Shown: piece by piece, positions 60,365-64,000 of the stretch
How positions within the stretch are numbered: position 1 is the stretch's first letter
Layout: the number at the start of each line of letters is the position of its first letter
Assembly (NCBI GenBank): GCA_045615885.1
Contig: JAZLFR010000057.1
Location: 88,929 to 152,928 of the forward strand
From: UBA1765 sp045615885
GTDB taxonomy: Bacteria; Fibrobacterota; Fibrobacteria; Fibrobacterales; Fibrobacteraceae
Direction of reading: 5' to 3'
DNA: 64,000 nt
Position numbers and translations under genes: made by a program
The notes under the pieces: model-generated
What the model saw: the letters and a program-made list of their open reading frames with translations, nothing else
Databases searched by the model: none
Told to the model about the DNA's origin: nothing

Positions 60365-61543
60365 TTATTTCTTGCAGTAGCTAACCGCAGTTGTTATAAA
60401 CGAGAGTGCGGTGAGAAGGAGGCCGGCGAGGACGGTGCCGTTCCAGCCCCAGAGTGCCCAGAAGGAGCCGGAGAGGAATGTGCCCAGGGAGCCGCCGATA
60501 AAGTAGATGGTCATGAAGATTGTGTTCATGCGGCTGGTGGCTTCGGGGCAGAGTTTCATGACGGAACTTTGATTGCCCAACTGGATAAATTGCATGCCGA
60601 TATCAATGAGGATGATGCCCGCGATGATGGCGGCGTAGCTGTTGCTTCCGAAGTAGAAGGTGGCCCAGGCGGCGGCCATGAGGAAGTTTCCTGCGTTGCA
60701 GAATTTTTCTACGCCGAAGCGTTTGATGTACTTGCCGATGCGAGAAGCGGTGAGGGCACCGGCGATTCCGCAGAGTCCCAGAAGTCCAACGGTTTTGCTG
60801 TCCTGGAAGAAGGGGGCCTGCTTCATGCGGAAGGCGAGGCATGCCCACAGCGCTAAAAAAGAGCCGAAGGCGAATCCCGAGCGGATGCTGTAGATTCGTG
60901 CCTGGGAGAACTTCACAAAAAGTTCCCTGATAGATTTCAGCATGCTGAAAAATGTGCCGCGGTAAGTGGTGGGCACGCCCGGCAGAACTTTAAAAACGAT
61001 GGCGGTGGAGGCGAGCATCATCATGGCTGCAATGAGGAACATGGAGCGCCAGCCCAGCCATTCGCCCACAAGGCCGCTGCACACGCGGGAGGCGAGAATT
61101 CCTGTAAGGAGACCGCTTAAGACCATGCCGGTTTTCAGTTCCTTTTCGTCGGGCTTCGAGAACTGGGATACCATAGGGATGAAAATTTGCGGAGTCACGG
61201 AACAGATGCCTGTAACGAAGGATCCTGCCAGAAGCATCACGGCGTTTGTAGAAAAGTAGATGGAGATGAGCCCGAAAATCAGTAGGGTGAAATTTGCTAG
61301 CACGATGCGACGACGGTCAATCATGTCGCCCAGCGGCACGATAAAAAGCAGGCCCAGGGCGTAACCCACCTGTGTGAGCACCGGCATGAGATTCACGTAG
61401 AATTCCGAAATCCCCATGTCCATGCGGATCATGTTCAGCAGGGGCTGGCAGTAATAAATGTTCGCCACCGAAATGCCTGCCATAATGGCGAGCATCAACG
61501 TGAGGGAGCGGGGAATTCCTGCGTGTGGCTTAAGGGTGAACAT
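60365..61543 (-). CDS. MFS transporter (DHA1-like exporter)
   Basis: 392 residues with 12 predicted membrane segments. The start MFTLKPHAGIPRSLTLMLAIMAGISVANIYYCQPLL and the loop-2/3 motif VPLGDMIDRRRIVLANFTLLIFGLISIYFS (GDxxDRR) identify the family, as do the repeated motif around LGLCGIAGALTASRIGKYIKRFG. The ATG at 61543 is used; the upstream TTG lies 21 nt earlier. Likely a drug or metabolite exporter (YnfM/AraJ-like); substrate unknown. Confidence 0.85.
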   Translation of the reverse strand: MFTLKPHAGIPRSLTLMLAIMAGISVANIYYCQPLLNMIRMDMGISEFYVNLMPVLTQVGYALGLLFIVPLGDMIDRRRIVLANFTLLIFGLISIYFSTNAVMLLAGSFVTGICSVTPQIFIPMVSQFSKPDEKELKTGMVLSGLLTGILASRVCSGLVGEWLGWRSMFLIAAMMMLASTAIVFKVLPGVPTTYRGTFFSMLKSIRELFVKFSQARIYSIRSGFAFGSFLALWACLAFRMKQAPFFQDSKTVGLLGLCGIAGALTASRIGKYIKRFGVEKFCNAGNFLMAAAWATFYFGSNSYAAIIAGIILIDIGMQFIQLGNQSSVMKLCPEATSRMNTIFMTIYFIGGSLGTFLSGSFWALWGWNGTVLAGLLLTALSFITTAVSYCKK

Positions 61544-61579
61544 TGAGAAACGAGAACGTCGCAAATTTTTGGAAGCGAA

Positions 61580-62365
61580 TTAAGGGCAGCGCACCAGCAC
61601 TTTTTTCTTTTGCAAGAAGTCGATGCATTCTTCGGCAGAGGCCTTGTTTGAATCGAAGAGGAAAATGCGGCCGCCGTTGGGGTCGCCCATTTCCTTCAGC
61701 TTCATGATGCGAACATAGCCCAGTTCCAGGCTGCCTACGTAACCGGTGACGTAATCGGGGTCATCGCTGATGCAAAGCTCTGCAACGATGCCGGGAGCGT
61801 TCGCCACCTTGGTGGCAAGGACGATGGCTTCGTTAAAATGATTTTTATTTGCGCTGGGGACAGCTCCGATTTCGCGGGCATCTACGGTATTGGACTTTAG
61901 AGCGTCCATGTAGGTGGCGCGTACACCGCGTTCCTGGTTTGGTTCCAGGCGGTTGCCGGTGCGGATGTCGTACAGCATGGCCCCGCGCATGGGGAAAGTG
62001 CTCTTTAGGAGTTCGGGGAGTTGCTGGCGGAAGTTCTTGAGTGTGTCGGCGCAGTCATTGTCGCGAGACTGCGCGGCCTTGGCGACGGATTTTTCCACCA
62101 ACTCGAATGCTTTATCAAGGCCTTCCTGCCAGGTGTCAACATCGACGCGGGTCACGGGAAGCGCGTCCAGAATCTGGATTTCTTCTTCGGGGACTTTTTC
62201 GATCTTGATGTTGATTTTATCCGGGTCGCCCTTGGGGTGATTCATGGCCCGGCGCACCATGGCCTGGCAAACTTCTTCTACAGCGTCACGAGTGACGATG
62301 CGTTCTGCACCGGAAATGTGAATGTCCTCCTCGGAGGCGCGCATTTTTAAGCTGTAGTAATCCAT
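61580..62365 (-). CDS. bioW: 6-carboxyhexanoate-CoA ligase (pimeloyl-CoA synthetase)
   Basis: 261 residues. Makes pimeloyl-CoA from pimelate, ATP and CoA for biotin synthesis. YSLKMRASEEDIHISGAERIVTRDAVEEVCQAMVRRAMNHPKGDPDKINIKIEKV is the BioW N-terminal signature (here HISGAERI), and RGAMLYDIRTGNRLEPNQERGVRATYMDAL plus GGRIFLFD follow. A TATTTT box ends 6 nt before the ATG, so a leaderless mRNA is likely. No other bio gene lies in the window. Confidence 0.9.
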   Translation of the reverse strand: MDYYSLKMRASEEDIHISGAERIVTRDAVEEVCQAMVRRAMNHPKGDPDKINIKIEKVPEEEIQILDALPVTRVDVDTWQEGLDKAFELVEKSVAKAAQSRDNDCADTLKNFRQQLPELLKSTFPMRGAMLYDIRTGNRLEPNQERGVRATYMDALKSNTVDAREIGAVPSANKNHFNEAIVLATKVANAPGIVAELCISDDPDYVTGYVGSLELGYVRIMKLKEMGDPNGGRIFLFDSNKASAEECIDFLQKKKVLVRCP

Positions 62366-62371
62366 GGGTAA

Positions 62372-62400
62372 AAAATAGAAATCCGAAACTGGCGATTCAA
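62372..62400 (-). promoter_or_regulatory. Promoter of bioW, predicted leaderless
   Basis: Minus strand: TTGAAT (62400-62395), 17-nt spacer, TATTTT (62377-62372). Confidence 0.6.
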
Positions 62401-62545
62401 TAAGTTACTCCAATTTGGAATAATTTTGAGGCGCTGCTCTACTTTTAAATGAAAACATTTGTTATCTTTGGTTGCCGTTTTTTAACAATTATGACTTAAG
62501 GTGACCTCCGGGATCCTTAAAAAACGTCGTACAAAAGGAAAAAAC

Positions 62546-63820
62546 ATGAAAAATTTGAAAGAAGCAGCATTGGCTTACCATTCTGAAGGCACTCCGGGTA
62601 AAATCGAAGTGGTCCCTACTAAGCCGCATAAGACCCAGGCAGACCTCGGTCTTGCATACACTCCAGGTGTAGCTGTTCCTTGCCTTGAAATTGAAAAAGA
62701 CAATGACCTTGCCTACAAGTACACTTCCAAGGGCAACCTCGTCGCCGTGATTTCCAATGGCACTGCCGTGCTCGGTTTGGGCGACATTGGCGCTCTCGCT
62801 GGCAAGCCGGTCATGGAAGGTAAGGGTCTTCTCTTTAAGGTTTACGCAGGCGTAGATGTTTTTGATATTGAAATCAATGAAAAGGATCCGAAGAAATTCA
62901 TTGAAATTGTAAAGGGCATCGCTCCGACTTTCGGCGGCATCAACCTCGAAGATATCAAGGCCCCTGAATGCTTTGAAATCGAAGAAACCTTGAAGAAGGA
63001 ACTCGATATTCCTTTGATGCACGATGACCAGCACGGCACTGCAATCATTTCTGCTGCAGGCATCATCAATGCTTTGGAAGTTGCCGGTAAGGATATTTCC
63101 AATGTCAAGCTCGTTGTGAATGGCGCTGGCGCTGCTGCAACAGCCTGCACCAAGCTTTATCTCTCCCTTGGTCTCAAGAAGGAAAACCTTTTGATGGTCG
63201 ATTCCAAGGGTGTCATTCGCAAGGACCGTCCGGGCTTGACCGAAGCCAAGGCCTTCTTTGCAACAGACCGTACCGATGTTAGCACTCTCGAGGAAGCCCT
63301 CGTTGGCGCAGACGTGTTCCTTGGCGTTTCCAAGGCAAATGTCCTTACCAAGGAAATGGTCCGTACCATGGCAAGTAACCCGATCGTGTTTGCCTGCGCA
63401 AATCCTGATCCGGAAATTTCTTACGAAGAAGCAAAGGCTAGCCGTGACGACCTGATTCTTGGCACCGGCCGCAGCGACTACCCGAACCAGGTGAATAACT
63501 GCCTTGCATTCCCGTATATTTTCCGTGGCGCTCTCGATGTTCGCGCAACTGCGATCAACGAACACATGAAGCACAATGCCGCACGCGCTATCGCAAATGT
63601 AGCCCGCATGGAAATCCCGGCTGACTTTGCCAAGGAGTATAACCTCGAAGGTTTGAAGTTCGGTCGCGAATACTTGCTCCCGAAGCCGTGGGATCCGCGT
63701 CTTTTGGAAGAAGTTGCCGTTGCTGTCGCCAAGGCAGCCTGTGAAAGCGGTGTAGCTCGCAAGCCAATCACTGACTGGGATGCTTACAGAGCACAGCTTC
63801 GCGCCATGAAGCGCTTCTAA
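62546..63820 (+). CDS. Malic enzyme (malate dehydrogenase, decarboxylating)
   Basis: 424 residues. Oxidatively decarboxylates malate to pyruvate with NAD(P)+. Seen: TQADLGLAYTPGVAVPCLEI, the catalytic-loop Lys/Asp region (YTSKGNLVAVISNGTAVLGLGDIGALAGKPVMEGKGLLFKVYAGVD), FGGINLEDIKAPECFEIE, LMHDDQHGTAIISAAG, and a Rossmann stretch (VKLVVNGAGAAATACTKLYLSLGL). The shorter bacterial two-domain form, without the PTA-like extension. The ATG at 62546 follows AAAAGGA; an upstream in-frame ATG has no ribosome-binding site. Confidence 0.92.
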   Translation: MKNLKEAALAYHSEGTPGKIEVVPTKPHKTQADLGLAYTPGVAVPCLEIEKDNDLAYKYTSKGNLVAVISNGTAVLGLGDIGALAGKPVMEGKGLLFKVYAGVDVFDIEINEKDPKKFIEIVKGIAPTFGGINLEDIKAPECFEIEETLKKELDIPLMHDDQHGTAIISAAGIINALEVAGKDISNVKLVVNGAGAAATACTKLYLSLGLKKENLLMVDSKGVIRKDRPGLTEAKAFFATDRTDVSTLEEALVGADVFLGVSKANVLTKEMVRTMASNPIVFACANPDPEISYEEAKASRDDLILGTGRSDYPNQVNNCLAFPYIFRGALDVRATAINEHMKHNAARAIANVARMEIPADFAKEYNLEGLKFGREYLLPKPWDPRLLEEVAVAVAKAACESGVARKPITDWDAYRAQLRAMKRF

Positions 63821-63860
63821 TCGTTTCTTTGAAAACGAACAACGCTAAAGGCCCCGCTCC

Positions 63861-64000
63861 TGAACTGACCCCAAAAAGTTGGACAGTTTAAAATTAGGAT
63901 AAAACAGCGTAATGAGTCCGGTATCTAACCGGGCTCATTCCTTTTAGGCGTGATTTAATCCGTTTATTGTTGTAGTACTCGATGTAGGTTTTGAGTTCCT
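63861..64000 (-). mobile_element. IS3-family insertion element, right end
   Basis: The end begins at about 63861 with TGAACTGACCCCAAAAAG and TTGGACAGTTT, a terminal repeat typical of the IS3 group, followed inward by the transposase end. The element runs off the window. Confidence 0.75.
63894..64000 (-). CDS. IS3-family transposase OrfB, C-terminal end (partial)
   Basis: Minus strand from the window edge: ELKTYIEYYNNKRIKSRLKGMSPVRYRTHYA, then VLS and the stop. The YIEYYNNxRI...L.GMSPVxYR pattern is the C-terminus of the DDE (rve) domain of IS150/IS3 transposases. The start lies outside the window. Confidence 0.85.
   Translation of the reverse strand, partial: ELKTYIEYYNNKRIKSRLKGMSPVRYRTHYAVLS

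Overview
The window looks like a chromosomal piece of a Fibrobacter (phylum Fibrobacterota). The main reasons are three lipoproteins built from FISUMP domains (the Fibrobacter major paralogous domain), a TIGR02147-type regulator directly upstream of two of them, serine-rich linkers after lipoboxes, and DapL-type lysine synthesis. I could not run any search, so family names rest on motifs and recollection. No rRNA or tRNA gene was seen.

Layout. 0-9.3 kb: dapL, a membrane-anchored TPR-like protein, tex, a RhuM-family gene, a small lipoprotein and a secreted HExxH protein with a beta-helix-like tail, all on the minus strand. 9.4-17.7 kb is an accessory island. It holds a LlaJI/McrBC-like restriction-modification operon (C5 methyltransferase, McrB-like GTPase, LlaJI-like nuclease), a 0.6-kb hairpin-rich non-coding stretch with two copies of one element, and a KilA-N gene followed by two copies of a RhuM-PLD gene. 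The first copy is frameshifted and the two copies carry different DNA-binding modules. 17.7-33 kb: a glycosidase-like lipoprotein, patatin, ilvBN, a lipocalin/HisA/glycosyltransferase operon, an adenosylhomocysteinase-like protein, a HAD nucleotidase, dGTPase, a phosphoesterase and aguB-aguA (agmatine to putrescine). 33-45.5 kb: a non-coding region with a regular array of inverted repeats, rpsO-pnp, a sodium symporter, argH, argD, argB and potBCD (polyamine uptake without potA). 45.5-57.6 kb: a regulator with two tandem FISUMP lipoproteins, then a second accessory island with decayed genes, GC-rich repeats, a three-gene operon (PH/TM2 membrane protein, NYN nuclease, HExxH lipoprotein) and a Fic gene. 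57.7-64 kb: a third FISUMP lipoprotein, another lipoprotein, an MFS exporter, bioW, malic enzyme and the end of an IS3-family element.

Three general traits stand out. Many intergenic spaces hold degenerate tandem repeats that always have a 7-nt period. Several genes have a sigma70-type -10 box only 6-7 nt before the ATG and no Shine-Dalgarno sequence, which predicts leaderless mRNAs. Strong palindromes cluster around the KilA-N/RhuM cassette, the TIGR02147 regulator and dapL.

The best candidates for something undescribed are the duplicated hairpin-rich element upstream of the restriction operon, the RhuM-PLD module exchange, the four-unit inverted-repeat array at 33.1-33.4 kb, and the PH/TM2-NYN-HExxH operon.
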